Positions 9,844-18,064 of a stretch of DNA of 64,000 bases are shown in pieces (the stretch's first letter is position 1; every line of letters begins with the position of its first letter). The stretch is from positions 1-64,000 of the forward strand of contig CAJUKK010000012.1 in NCBI GenBank assembly GCA_910586985.1, in the 5' to 3' direction. The DNA is from an uncultured Christensenellaceae bacterium. Lineage in GTDB: Bacteria; Bacillota; Clostridia; Christensenellales; Borkfalkiaceae. A program made the position numbers and the translations under genes. The notes under the pieces were generated by a model. It made no database searches and was not told the DNA's origin. It saw only the letters and a list, made by a program, of their open reading frames with translations.

Positions 9844-10638
9844 TCACCACTCGTTGGGGAAGGGAGGAGACTGTGTGTCCCACCAATCTTCATAGTACTT
9901 TGTATAGAGCGAACAGCACTCGCTTACGTCGCTTTTGAGCGGAAGTCCGCTCTGCGTCAGGAACGCCGATACAAACGCCTCGCATCGATCTGTCGTAATA
10001 TCCTTTAAAAACGCCGCGCCGAGTTCCAATATATTCTCAGGCCGTCGGAGCGCAGAGCGCACCGCCTCTTCAAGCCGCCTGTTGCACGGAAAAAGCAGCT
10101 CGTTTTCTATAAGGATCAACCGGTACACGCTATACACGATCTCCTGTGCGAGATGCGCACGCATGTATGCGTTTTCTTGCCCCACGCAATGCAGAAAATA
10201 GCCGCGGTTCAACTGCAAATTCGCACAGAAACAATCGATTTTCCGCGATCTTTCATGCGCCGGATAGGTTGCAATGCGCGAGACGATTTCTGCGATTTCG
10301 CCATCCCGCGAAAATACGACCTGCGCTTTCACGTAAGCGTTCCTCGTCGGTTCGCTCCCCTTTTCCGCCGCAGCCTGCAACATTTTCTTTGTCTTATATT
10401 TGATATCGAAATAACCGCCCTCGTAAGTGCGATGCCCTGTAATGATTTCGGCAAGACGGTTTTCGGCGGCAAGTTCGCGATACGCTTCTTCCGTCACGAC
10501 GACCACCGCGTCCACGTCCGAATCGGGCCTCGCGTTTCCCTTGACGATGGAACCGTCGAGCACGATTGCGATCACCTCTTCCCGACCTGCAAAATACTCT
10601 TTAAGTTTTTGTATGCTTTCCGCATGATGAGGATACAT
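9844..10638 (-). CDS. nucleotidyltransferase-domain protein
   Basis: A 264-residue protein with a minimal nucleotidyltransferase motif GS(29-30)...DSDVD (Asp41 and Asp43 as the metal ligands), followed by a helical C-terminal region like that of aminoglycoside adenylyltransferase or kanamycin-NTase relatives. The start MYPHHAES is chosen for its AGGGAGC site and because its ATG overlaps the stop of the GIY-YIG gene (TAATG). The substrate is not clear; it need not be an antibiotic. Translationally coupled both upstream and downstream. Confidence 0.8.
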   Translation of the reverse strand: MYPHHAESIQKLKEYFAGREEVIAIVLDGSIVKGNARPDSDVDAVVVVTEEAYRELAAENRLAEIITGHRTYEGGYFDIKYKTKKMLQAAAEKGSEPTRNAYVKAQVVFSRDGEIAEIVSRIATYPAHERSRKIDCFCANLQLNRGYFLHCVGQENAYMRAHLAQEIVYSVYRLILIENELLFPCNRRLEEAVRSALRRPENILELGAAFLKDITTDRCEAFVSAFLTQSGLPLKSDVSECCSLYTKYYEDWWDTQSPPFPNEW

Positions 10639-10886
10639 TACGTTTGCTCCCTTGAAATGAGTCTGAGTTTGTCCGCGCGCGTCATGCGTTTGATTGCGCA
10701 CTCGCGGCTTCTCGCCTCCCGCTCCGTTTCGAATTGCTCGAGATGGACGAGACAAACGGGAAGGCGGCTTCTCGTGTACTTTGCCCCCTTCCCGTCGTTG
10801 TGCGTCTGAATGCGCCGTACGGGATCAACCGTAAATCCCGTATACAAACTGCCGTCTTTGCAACGCACGATATATGTATAAAACAT
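10638..10886 (-). CDS. GIY-YIG domain protein (YhbQ/UPF0213 type)
   Basis: An 82-residue single-domain GIY-YIG nuclease-fold protein: FYTYIVRCKDGSLYTGFT contains the Y-Y/G-x-G core (YIV...YTG), then R in VDPVRRIQTHNDGKGAKYT and the E in SRECAIKRM. Members of this group are small and their natural substrate is unclear, though DNA repair roles have been proposed for relatives. It begins directly after the galM stop and overlaps the nucleotidyltransferase start by 1 codon, so it belongs to the galK-galM-...-ansA run. Confidence 0.9.
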   Translation of the reverse strand: MFYTYIVRCKDGSLYTGFTVDPVRRIQTHNDGKGAKYTRSRLPVCLVHLEQFETEREARSRECAIKRMTRADKLRLISREQT

Positions 10887-11921
10887 TTACGCTTCGAACT
10901 TATAAGCCGCGGTAAAATGATATTCCTGACCCGCATCGAAAATCGAGCTTCCGCGGGCGGCGTATTCCTCTACGTTTACGTTGTTGGGAATCGCCTGCGT
11001 TTCGAGACAGAAACCCGCGCGCTGTCCGTAATGCGCGGTCTTTCCGTCCATATTCATGCCGTTGCCCGCATAGAACTGAACGGCGGGCATATCCGTATAA
11101 CAACTCATTTTGATGCCCGTTTTTTTGCTGAATACAACTGCGTACTTAACGTATTCGCCGCACTTGTTTTTGAGCACGTGGCAGTGATCGTATCCGTTTC
11201 CCTGTTTAAGATCGATATCGTCCGCGCCGATGTCCCGTCCGATCTCTTTGGGCGCGTTGAAATCAAACGGCGTTCCCGCCACTTTTCTGAATCCGCCGAC
11301 GGGAATCATCGTGGCATTGGTGGGCGTAATCTCGTCGCAGTCGATCCAGAGCACGTTGTCGAGAATACTGCCGTCGCCCTCGCCGTTGACGTTGAAATAG
11401 GCGTGGTTGGTGAGATTGATCGCCGTCTTTTTATCGGAGACGGCACGGTATTCGATTTTCAGTTCTCCGCCCTGAAACGTATAAGTAACTTCCACTTTCA
11501 GCGTACCGGGGTAATTCTCCTCGCCGTCGGGCGAAAGGATGGATAAAATCAGCTTGTCCCCTTCTATCCTGTGCGCCCAGATCTTCTGATCGAAACCGGA
11601 CTTCCCGCCGTGAAGATGGTTGCCGCGGTCGTTGCAGTAGAGCGCATACTCCTTGCCGTCGATCGTCAGCCTGCCCTCGCCGATGCGGTTTCCGAACCTG
11701 CCGATAAGCGCGCCTAAAAATCCGCCGTTGTTCTCATACCCCGCCATGTCGTTATAACCGAGAATGACGTCCGTCGGGTTGCCGTTTTTATCGGGGACGA
11801 CGATACTCTGGATAATGCCGCCGCGGTTCAAAACCGTTGCGCTGCGGTTGCCGTCCTCAAACGTGAACGCAAGAACCTCCTCGCCGTTTTTCGTCTTACC
11901 GAATACTCTTTCTGAAATCAT
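10887..11921 (-). CDS. galM: aldose 1-epimerase (galactose mutarotase)
   Basis: Interconverts alpha and beta anomers of hexoses such as galactose, feeding galactokinase. The 344-residue protein has the family core: NRGGIIQSIVVPD, the GRFGNRI block, NHLHGGKSGFDQKIW with a catalytic His, NLTNHAYFN with the second His, and a late CLETQAIP with the catalytic Glu. The start at 11921 has GGAGG 8 bases upstream. It follows galK by 21 bases, so galK-galM form a Leloir-pathway unit; galT and galE are not in the window. Confidence 0.95.
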   Translation of the reverse strand: MISERVFGKTKNGEEVLAFTFEDGNRSATVLNRGGIIQSIVVPDKNGNPTDVILGYNDMAGYENNGGFLGALIGRFGNRIGEGRLTIDGKEYALYCNDRGNHLHGGKSGFDQKIWAHRIEGDKLILSILSPDGEENYPGTLKVEVTYTFQGGELKIEYRAVSDKKTAINLTNHAYFNVNGEGDGSILDNVLWIDCDEITPTNATMIPVGGFRKVAGTPFDFNAPKEIGRDIGADDIDLKQGNGYDHCHVLKNKCGEYVKYAVVFSKKTGIKMSCYTDMPAVQFYAGNGMNMDGKTAHYGQRAGFCLETQAIPNNVNVEEYAARGSSIFDAGQEYHFTAAYKFEA

Positions 11922-11942
11922 ATTATGTACCTCCAAAGGTTT

Positions 11943-13160
11943 TTAATCGAATGAAATTTCGCACGCGCCGAACGGACGCAAGCGCGCAACATGCACGTTT
12001 TCCCTGCCGAATATCCTGCCCGTTTCGGCGGCGTATTCCGCCGTCTCCCTTTCGGGAAGAATCGCAAGCACCGTACCTGTGAAACCGCCGCCCATAATGC
12101 GGAACGCGCCCTCTTTAATAAGACGCGCGGCGGTGATAACGCCGATGAGAAGCGGCTGCGATACGTCGCCCGCGACGTAGCCGTTTTGCAGGTAAGTGAG
12201 ACTGCTTGCCCCGCTCGAGCGCACCTGCTTAAAAAACGCGCGCCTGTCCCCGCGCGCAAGCGCGTCCGCCGCACGGTCTACCCGCTCGTTTTCGGCAAAA
12301 AAGTGTGAGGCGCGCAAAATCGCCCGATCGCTCACCTTTTTCCGCAGTGCGGGAATACTCTCTTCAAATGCGGTTTTTTCGACCTCGCGCAGATACTTCT
12401 TATGAAAGTACGCCGTCACTTCCGACATCTCTTTGGAAATCGCCGCATAATGCTTGGTGAGCGACGAATGCGAGCCGCCCGTATTGACGAGTGCGAGCGC
12501 GTAACCTTCGGGCATGGACAAGCTCTTGACCCGCGGCGCACCCGCGCCGTAAAAATCCACCGCGTTGAGTCCGCCGAATGCAATACCCGTCTGATCGAGC
12601 AATCCGCACGGCTTTCCGAAATATACGTTCTCGGCAAATTTCCCCGCCTCGGCTTTTACAAGCGGCGGAATCTTCCCGCCCGCATAGAGCACGTTGACGA
12701 TCTCCGCGATCAGCACCTCGAACGCCGCCGAAGAGGACACGCCCGCGCCGCGGAATACCGTAGAATGCGTGACGGCGGAAAAACCGCCGAGCGGATATTT
12801 ACGATCGGCAAGATAACGGCAAACGCCGCGCGCAAGGGCGGATGATTTACGCGCCTCGCTCTCCCGCCGTTTCAGATCTGAAACGTGAAAACGGATGGTG
12901 CGGAAGTCCTCCGCGCCGATCTCCACGATCCCGTCCGTCCGCAAAGAGACGGCGGCGAGAATATCGCACGAAATCGCGCCGACGATGACTTTCCCGAGAT
13001 TATGATCGGTATGATTGCCGACGATCTCCGCACGACCGCAGGACGACACGTATACGGTCGGCGCCGTTTTATACCGCGAAACGAATAACGCTTCGAGCGT
13101 GTTTTTTCGCGCCAACATTGCCGACGCCTCGCGCCCGTAAACTTCTTCGTAATTTATCAT
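11943..13160 (-). CDS. galK: galactokinase (GHMP kinase)
   Basis: Phosphorylates galactose at C1 in the Leloir pathway. The 405-residue protein shows the galactose-binding signature variant CGRAEIVGNHTDHN (41-54), the GHMP ATP-binding loop GAGVSSSAAF (138-147) and the C-terminal MGGGFTGTV motif. The usual GRVNLIGEH is changed to GRAEIVGNH, seen in divergent galactokinases. The start chosen here (MINYEE) has no Shine-Dalgarno; instead a promoter -10 box ends 6 bases before the ATG, so the mRNA appears leaderless. Confidence 0.9.
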   Translation of the reverse strand: MINYEEVYGREASAMLARKNTLEALFVSRYKTAPTVYVSSCGRAEIVGNHTDHNLGKVIVGAISCDILAAVSLRTDGIVEIGAEDFRTIRFHVSDLKRRESEARKSSALARGVCRYLADRKYPLGGFSAVTHSTVFRGAGVSSSAAFEVLIAEIVNVLYAGGKIPPLVKAEAGKFAENVYFGKPCGLLDQTGIAFGGLNAVDFYGAGAPRVKSLSMPEGYALALVNTGGSHSSLTKHYAAISKEMSEVTAYFHKKYLREVEKTAFEESIPALRKKVSDRAILRASHFFAENERVDRAADALARGDRRAFFKQVRSSGASSLTYLQNGYVAGDVSQPLLIGVITAARLIKEGAFRIMGGGFTGTVLAILPERETAEYAAETGRIFGRENVHVARLRPFGACEISFD

Positions 13161-13166
13161 ATCCGT

Positions 13167-13195
13167 ATTATAACACAACCCCATGCTTTTGTAAA
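13167..13195 (-). promoter_or_regulatory. galK promoter, leaderless layout
   Basis: Minus-strand TTTACA, 17 bases, TATAAT, then six bases and ATG. Transcription would begin at or next to the A of the start codon. Confidence 0.75.
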
Positions 13196-13226
13196 TAAAA
13201 TTTCCAAAATTCGTCAAACTGAAAAT

Positions 13227-13910
13227 ATGCAAAAAAGATATATTCCGGTCGTATTCTTACTTGCGGTTCTGCTCGTGCTCTTTGCACACTTCGGAGCGAG
13301 AGTGGCGGCTCAACCCGCGTTCACCTATGCCGAAGAAGAGAAGAAAATTTATCTTACCTTCGACGACGGCCCGAGCACCGTCGTGACGGGACGCATTCTC
13401 GATACGCTCAAAGAAAAAAACGTAAAGGCGACGTTTTTTATCGTGAGCGACCGCGCGCTCAGCCGCAGAGAAACCCTCCGCCGCATTGCGGCGGAGGGGC
13501 ATACCCTCGGCGTGCACTCGGCAACGCACAATTACCGTGAAATTTACGCCTCTAAAGACGCCCTTTTAAAGGACATTCAAACCTGTTCTTCCGTCATCGA
13601 AAAGACGACGGGCGTAACGCCGCGCGTTTACCGTTTCCCAGGCGGCGGCTGCGGTCACGCAAACGAATATTCCCCCGCCGTCCGCGAACAGGGATACCGC
13701 ATTATCTCGTGGAACGCCGTATGCGGCGACGAAGAGATTTCCAACGCCAGCGCGGAAACGCTCATAAAAACCGCCAAAGAGACGGCGCAGGGGCGCTCTT
13801 CCGTCGTTATGCTGCTGCACGATTCCGCTTACCGCAAGACGACGGCGGAGGCGCTGCCCGACATTATCGAATACTTCCGCGGGCAAGGCTATACTTTTTG
13901 CGCCTTTTGA
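13227..13910 (+). CDS. polysaccharide deacetylase (CE4, PdaA/Nod B-like)
   Basis: An exported CE4-family metal-dependent deacetylase acting on peptidoglycan or chitin-like sugars. The 227-residue protein has an N-terminal membrane/signal segment (residues 7-21), the TFDDGPS motif (Asp46, Asp47), HSATH (metal ligands His97, His101) and YRFPGGG. It is one of few plus-strand genes here, divergent from galK and convergent with the P-type ATPase gene, whose 3' end it overlaps by 47 bases. No clear ribosome binding site precedes the ATG. A spore-cortex or vegetative wall role cannot be told apart. Confidence 0.9.
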   Translation: MQKRYIPVVFLLAVLLVLFAHFGARVAAQPAFTYAEEEKKIYLTFDDGPSTVVTGRILDTLKEKNVKATFFIVSDRALSRRETLRRIAAEGHTLGVHSATHNYREIYASKDALLKDIQTCSSVIEKTTGVTPRVYRFPGGGCGHANEYSPAVREQGYRIISWNAVCGDEEISNASAETLIKTAKETAQGRSSVVMLLHDSAYRKTTAEALPDIIEYFRGQGYTFCAF

Positions 13911-16500
13911 GCTTGCCGCCCGCCGAGCGCATGATCGCTTTATAACCCTCGCCGAAGGGCACGATGGAGATTGCGAGCAAAAGCACGACCGCCCATTGCG
14001 CGCCGCCGAGCGCCGTGAGGGAGAACATCATGCGGAACGCCGGCACGAGCGGGAGCATAACGTTGAGCGCGACGCCGGCAAGCGCGGTCAATATGAGGGC
14101 GCAGTTGGAGACGAGCCCCTTAAACCCGAGCGCGTCGCGTTCCCGCCGCACGTTGAACGCATGAAACAGCTCAACAAGCGACATCAGAAGGAACGCCGCC
14201 GTCGACGCCATGCCGTTGCCCCAGCGCGGAACGGCATATACGAACAAACCGAATACGAGCGCAGTCTGTACGAGCGCGAATACGATCATATCCGCAACCG
14301 ACCGCCGCGAGAAGATATCTTCCGCAGAGACGGGCGGTTTTTTCATGACCCCTTCCGAGCGCTCCACGCCCAGCGCGAGCACGGGCAGAGAGTCCGTGAT
14401 GAGATTGATCCACAAAAGCTGCGTCGAGGTCAAAAATTCAAACTTCCACAGAACGAGCGTTGCAAAGAGCACCGCGAGCACTTCCGCAAGGTTGGTGCTG
14501 AGGAAGAAGGAAATCGTCTTTTTGATGCTGTAAAAGACGTTGCGCCCCTCCTCCACCGCAGTCACCATCGCCGAAAAATCGTTATTTGCAAGCACCATGT
14601 CCGCGGCGTTCTTGGTTACGTCCGTTCCCGAACCCATCGCCACGCCGATGTCCGCCGCTTTAATGCTCGGCGCGTCGTTTACGCCGTCGCCCGTCATGGC
14701 GACGACTTCGCCCTGCACCTGCAACGCCTTTACGATTTCCGACTTATGCTTGGGGGAGACGCGCGCATATACCGAAAAATCCCGCGCGCGCGCCGTGTAC
14801 GCCTCCTCCCCCATTTCGTCAAGTTCCTCGCCCGTGATCACCTCTTCGCGCCGCGTTGCTATTCCCAGCCGCCCGGCAATGGCAAACGCCGTGTCCGCGC
14901 CGTCGCCCGTAATCATAACAGTGCGTATTCCCGCGCCCTTTAACCGCGCGACCGCCTCCGCCGCGCCCTCCTTGGGCGGATCGAGCATGGCGGCAAGTCC
15001 GATAAACGTGAGATTCTCCTCCTTGACCGAACCGTGAAACTCCCCTACGGCAAAGGCAAGAACGCGCATTGCCTGCGACGAAAACGCCGTTACCTGACGG
15101 TTGATACGCTCCCGCTCCTCCTCCGTAAGCGCGCGCTCGCCCGCGCCGCTCATATACCGCGCGCAACGCTTTAAAAGCACGTCCGCCGCACCCTTGACAA
15201 AGAGCCTCGTTTTGCCGTTCGCCTCGGCGGCGACGCTCATCATCTTGCGCTCGGAGGTAAAGTCTATTCCGCCGAGCACGCGGTGTTCGCTGAAAAACGC
15301 GTGCCTGTCGGCGTATTCCACAAGTGAAATCTCCGTCGGATCACCCACGTACGCGCCCGCGCCGCCCTTGACCGTATGGCAGACGCGCATACAGGTCAGC
15401 AGCTCCTTCTGCAACGCCGTACCCGCATATTTTTCGACGCCGGCTATCGAAAAGTCCGTTTTGATCTCCTCGACCGTCATTTTATTCTGGGTAAGCGTGC
15501 CCGTCTTATCCGAGCAAATACAGGTGCAGCTGCCCAGCGTTTCGACCGAAGAGAGCTTGCGCACGACCGCTTTTGCCCGCGCCATGCGCTGTACGCCCAT
15601 GGCAAGAATGATGGTTACGACCGCTCCCATTCCCTCCGGTATGGCGGCGACGGCAACGGCGACCGCCGACATGACGTTGTGCAAAAAGCTGACGCGGCGG
15701 GAGAGCAATCCGCCCAAAAACAAAATCGCCGCAACCGAAAGTACGGTGACCGTAATGATCTTCCCGAGGCGGGAGACCGTTTTATCGAGCGGGGTCGGCA
15801 CCGGTTTGGAGGAGGACAAGAGTCCCGCAATCTTTCCCATCTCCGTGTCCATACCCGTTGCAATAACCACGCACCGCGCCCGCCCGCGCATGACGAAGGT
15901 AGACATATGAAGGGTGTTTTCCCGCTCGGCGAGCGCCGTTTTTTTGACAACGCAGTCCCGCTTTTTGGCGGGAGAGGATTCCCCCGTAAGCGCGGATTCG
16001 TCTACGCGCAGATTTTCGCTCGCGAGTATCCTGCAATCGGCGGGCACGCGGTCTCCCTCTTCGAGTTCGATAACGTCGCCCACCACAAGCTCTTCCGCAT
16101 CCGTTACGATCACTTTCCCGTCGCGGACGACCTTGGCAGTCGCCTTGGAGAGCGTTTTTAATTTGTCGATTGCGGAATCGGCGCGGAATTGCTGCAAAAA
16201 TCCGACGATCGCGTTCAGGAGAATGATAAAGAGAAGTATGCCCGTATCGGCAAGTTCGCTCTTGTCCCCCGTCGTAAACGCGAGCACGCCCGAAAGAAAC
16301 GCCGCCGCTATGAGTATGATCGACATCAAGTCCTTGAACTGCGCAAAAAACAGCCCCACAAGGCTGTGCCTTTTTTGCTCCTTTAAAGCGTTTTTTCCGT
16401 CGTGGGAAAGGCGGCTTGCCGCTTCCTTTGCGTCAAGTCCCCGCGGAGACGAACGCACGCGGGACAGCGCCTCTTCCGCCGTTAATTGATACTGTTCCAT
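13864..16500 (-). CDS. calcium-transporting-type P-type ATPase (P2)
   Basis: An integral membrane cation pump of the SERCA/PMCA-like P2 group, presumably exporting Ca2+. The 878-residue protein from MEQYQL has the cation-ATPase N-terminus (EALSRVRSSPRGL), A-domain motif TGES, phosphorylation site ICSDKTGTLTQ, the P-domain GDGVNDAPSIKAADIG and a C-terminal helical bundle including the LWINLITDSLPVLALG block typical of Ca2+ pumps. Length is normal. Start 16500 is chosen from homology; the upstream frame to 16572 is unlikely and no strong ribosome site is seen. The 3' end overlaps the convergent deacetylase gene. Confidence 0.93.
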   Translation of the reverse strand: MEQYQLTAEEALSRVRSSPRGLDAKEAASRLSHDGKNALKEQKRHSLVGLFFAQFKDLMSIILIAAAFLSGVLAFTTGDKSELADTGILLFIILLNAIVGFLQQFRADSAIDKLKTLSKATAKVVRDGKVIVTDAEELVVGDVIELEEGDRVPADCRILASENLRVDESALTGESSPAKKRDCVVKKTALAERENTLHMSTFVMRGRARCVVIATGMDTEMGKIAGLLSSSKPVPTPLDKTVSRLGKIITVTVLSVAAILFLGGLLSRRVSFLHNVMSAVAVAVAAIPEGMGAVVTIILAMGVQRMARAKAVVRKLSSVETLGSCTCICSDKTGTLTQNKMTVEEIKTDFSIAGVEKYAGTALQKELLTCMRVCHTVKGGAGAYVGDPTEISLVEYADRHAFFSEHRVLGGIDFTSERKMMSVAAEANGKTRLFVKGAADVLLKRCARYMSGAGERALTEEERERINRQVTAFSSQAMRVLAFAVGEFHGSVKEENLTFIGLAAMLDPPKEGAAEAVARLKGAGIRTVMITGDGADTAFAIAGRLGIATRREEVITGEELDEMGEEAYTARARDFSVYARVSPKHKSEIVKALQVQGEVVAMTGDGVNDAPSIKAADIGVAMGSGTDVTKNAADMVLANNDFSAMVTAVEEGRNVFYSIKKTISFFLSTNLAEVLAVLFATLVLWKFEFLTSTQLLWINLITDSLPVLALGVERSEGVMKKPPVSAEDIFSRRSVADMIVFALVQTALVFGLFVYAVPRWGNGMASTAAFLLMSLVELFHAFNVRRERDALGFKGLVSNCALILTALAGVALNVMLPLVPAFRMMFSLTALGGAQWAVVLLLAISIVPFGEGYKAIMRSAGGKLKRRKKYSLARGSIR

Positions 16501-16553
16501 ACCCGTATGGTATGAGCGCAGACGCGCAAATATGCCAATGCCGCGCCGCCCGT

Positions 16554-16582
16554 AAAAATAAGTCCCGCTCAATCACGGGACT
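16554..16582 (-). terminator. terminator after HTH gene of cassette 1
   Basis: Stem AGTCCCG / CGGGACT with an 8-base loop, then UAUUUUU on the minus strand. Confidence 0.75.
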
Positions 16583-16600
16583 CGTAAAAAGGCATTGCGA

Positions 16601-16810
16601 TCACTGCAAGAAAAGAATGTAATTTGCATCCAGATCGAGCAGACGGCATAAATTGGCAAACGTGTCGAACGCGGGCATCTTGCACCGCCGCACGTAGCTG
16701 GAAACAGCCTGCTGACTGACACCGATCTTTTTTGCGATCTTCGTTTGACTCATTCCGCTGTGTATTATTTCTTCCGCCAACCTCTCCTGAATCTGTTCGA
16801 GCGTTACCAT
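16601..16810 (-). CDS. small HTH repressor, cassette 1
   Basis: A 69-residue Cro/CI-type helix-turn-helix protein (MSQTKIAKKIGVSQQAVSSYVRR is the HTH, roughly residues 20-42) with nothing beyond the DNA-binding domain. It ends LLDLDANYILFLQ, nearly identical to the end of the HTH protein at 17852. It has a ribosome site (GAGGGGGGGGAT) and diverges from the Cys-rich pair at 16954. The shared intergenic region holds three copies of an ACAACC-type operator, so it most likely represses both itself and the Cys-rich genes. Confidence 0.9.
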   Translation of the reverse strand: MVTLEQIQERLAEEIIHSGMSQTKIAKKIGVSQQAVSSYVRRCKMPAFDTFANLCRLLDLDANYILFLQ

Positions 16811-16844
16811 ATCCCCCCCCTCGATAAGTTTATATTAATATTTT

Positions 16845-16914
16845 ACTATGATTGGCTGATAAAAACTTGACTAAAACCATTGGTTGTATTATAATATCGA
16901 CAACCGATAATTGT
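16845..16914. promoter_or_regulatory. divergent promoter with three operators, cassette 1
   Basis: Plus-strand TTGACT (16867-16872), 17 bases, TATAAT (16890-16895) drives the Cys-rich pair. The 17-base spacer contains an ACAACCAATGGTTTT-type half-palindrome (reverse strand of 16873-16887). Related sequences lie at 16845-16859 (TCAGCCAATCATAGT, reverse strand) and 16900-16914 (ACAACCGATAATTGT). Centres are 28 and 27 bases apart. Confidence 0.75.
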
Positions 16915-16953
16915 GGCCGCAAAATACGAAAATATTACAAAAAGAGGAAAGCT

Positions 16954-17229
16954 ATGGAACAACAGATAGGAAACTGTTCCCGTTGCATGTATTTCGACCG
17001 TTATTTTGTAAAAAAAGCGACGACTTTTCAAAGCACTTCGATCGGATGGTGCGAAGTAAAAAAAGAGATCGTAAAATCGCGCGACAGTTGCGAGGAATGC
17101 AAAAAAAGACAGTTGCGAAGAACATCCTATCACGCGCTGATACTTCATTTGAACGACCTTTTAACGGAAATCAGCGAAGTAAAAGGTATATTAGAGGACG
17201 TCGATTATGAAAGCAGACACCTGCTTTAA
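16954..17229 (+). CDS. small cysteine-rich protein A, cassette 1
   Basis: A 91-residue protein with a zinc-ribbon-like pattern: CSRCMYFDRYF at the N-terminus, GWC near residue 35, a CEEC later, and an amphipathic C-terminal helix (LNDLLTEISEVKGILED). I know no named family. It shares layout and the LNDLLTEISE block with 18602-18883. Good ribosome site AGAGGAAA. Its last codons contain the ribosome site for the next gene (TTAGAGGAC), with which it overlaps by 23 bases. Divergent repressor and operators suggest it is normally silent. Confidence 0.85.
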   Translation: MEQQIGNCSRCMYFDRYFVKKATTFQSTSIGWCEVKKEIVKSRDSCEECKKRQLRRTSYHALILHLNDLLTEISEVKGILEDVDYESRHLL

Positions 17230-17443
17230 TTGCAGTTATTGCCGACGAATGTACAGACGTTTGTGGTATCGCTACATACGCATACAAGGTTTTTACTGTA
17301 CCCGATCGAAGGAAATGATCGACCGGAAAACCCCTTGCGAAAAATATAAACCGCGGGGAGAAGAATACGACCTTTCGGACGAGAGATTCGAGAAGGTCGA
17401 AAACGATATTCGGGCGATGTTGGAATATTTTAAAAAAGAATAA
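17207..17443 (+). CDS. small cysteine-rich protein B, cassette 1
   Basis: A 78-residue basic, aromatic-rich protein: CFNCSYCRRMYRRLWYRY, then FYC, CEKYK and a C-terminal helix (DERFEKVENDIRAMLEYFKK). The cysteine spacing CxxC...C...C(E) matches protein A and the proteins at 18855, 25630 and 26292, so all appear to be one zinc-binding-type family. It overlaps protein A by 23 bases and its ribosome site is inside protein A codons, giving translational coupling. Unknown function. Confidence 0.82.
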   Translation: MKADTCFNCSYCRRMYRRLWYRYIRIQGFYCTRSKEMIDRKTPCEKYKPRGEEYDLSDERFEKVENDIRAMLEYFKKE

Positions 17444-17444
17444 G

Positions 17445-17482
17445 AAAGAGCGACCGGCGCGTAAACGCGCCGGTCGCTCTTT
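17445..17482. terminator. bidirectional terminator
   Basis: A 17-bp perfect stem (AAAGAGCGACCGGCGCG and complement) with a 4-base loop separates the convergent Cys-rich operon and the HTH gene at 17482; A and T runs on both sides suit termination both ways. Confidence 0.9.
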
Positions 17483-17685
17483 TATATATCTTGGTTTAAC
17501 AATTCATCTAAAGTTACCCCGTAATATTCGGCTAAAATGATACAATCTTCTACGTTCGGAATCACTTTTCCCGTCTCCCAACGACTGATGCTTGCGTTAC
17601 TGATTCCCGTATCCTTTTCCACTTGTAATAAGGTTTTATTGCTAAGCAATCTTTGCGCTCTCATGGCATTGCCGATATTTTTCAT
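17482..17685 (-). CDS. small HTH regulator
   Basis: A 67-residue Xre-family HTH protein (MRAQRLLSNKTLLQVEKDTGISNASISRWETGK), with the SxxSISRWE recognition helix around residue 30-38. Ribosome site AAGGGATAC. It diverges from another HTH gene at 17852, with three palindromes of the TTTACAGA...TCTGTAAA type between them. Thus here the repressor/operator layout faces a second repressor gene rather than a Cys-rich gene. Confidence 0.88.
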   Translation of the reverse strand: MKNIGNAMRAQRLLSNKTLLQVEKDTGISNASISRWETGKVIPNVEDCIILAEYYGVTLDELLNQDI

Positions 17686-17730
17686 AAGTATCCCTTTAAA
17701 CTATATTGCAACGTGATAGTTTATGCTGGA

Positions 17731-17811
17731 TTTTACAGATAACGTCTGTAAAAATAAAATACCACAGACAATATCTGTAAGTCAAGCATTTTACAGATAT
17801 TCCCTGTAAAA
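17731..17811. promoter_or_regulatory. three TTTTACAG-type operators between divergent HTH genes
   Basis: Palindromes at 17731-17753 (TTTTACAGA, 5 bases, TCTGTAAAA), 17764-17778 (ACAGA, 5, TCTGT) and 17789-17811 (TTTTACAG...CTGTAAAA); centres are 29 bases apart each time. A leftward promoter TTGACT with a 17-18 base spacer to TATTTT has the middle palindrome in its spacer. Rightward, TTTACA, 17, TATTTA overlaps the third one. Confidence 0.8.
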
Positions 17812-17851
17812 TTATTTAAAAAACTTTTTCAAATTATAGGAAGAAAACGAC

Positions 17852-18064
17852 ATGATAACACTTGATCAGATACAAATCCGCATAGCCGAAAGTATAAAGC
17901 AAAGCAACATGACACAAACCGCAATTGCAAATGCGTTGAATATTAAGCAACAAACCATCGCCTGCTATCTTGCGGGAAAAGCTATGCCCGCGCTCGACAC
18001 ATTGTCAAACCTTTGCAAACTTTTAGACCTCGATGCAAACTACATTCTATGCTTAACAGATTAA
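17852..18064 (+). CDS. small HTH repressor
   Basis: A 70-residue Cro/CI-type HTH protein (MTQTAIANALNIKQQTIACYLAGK). It is a paralog of the cassette 1 repressor (16601-16810): both start MxTLxQIQxR and end NLCxLLDLDANYIL. A ribosome-site-like AGGAAG is about 10 bases before the ATG. Transcribed away from the HTH gene at 17482, with shared triple operators; followed by a strong terminator. It may be the repressor half of a cassette whose Cys-rich target has been lost or replaced. Confidence 0.88.
   Translation: MITLDQIQIRIAESIKQSNMTQTAIANALNIKQQTIACYLAGKAMPALDTLSNLCKLLDLDANYILCLTD

Noticed and set aside
13996..14943. A 315-codon open frame on the plus strand
   Set aside because: Antisense to the P-type ATPase gene and with a skewed Arg-rich composition; no ribosome site.
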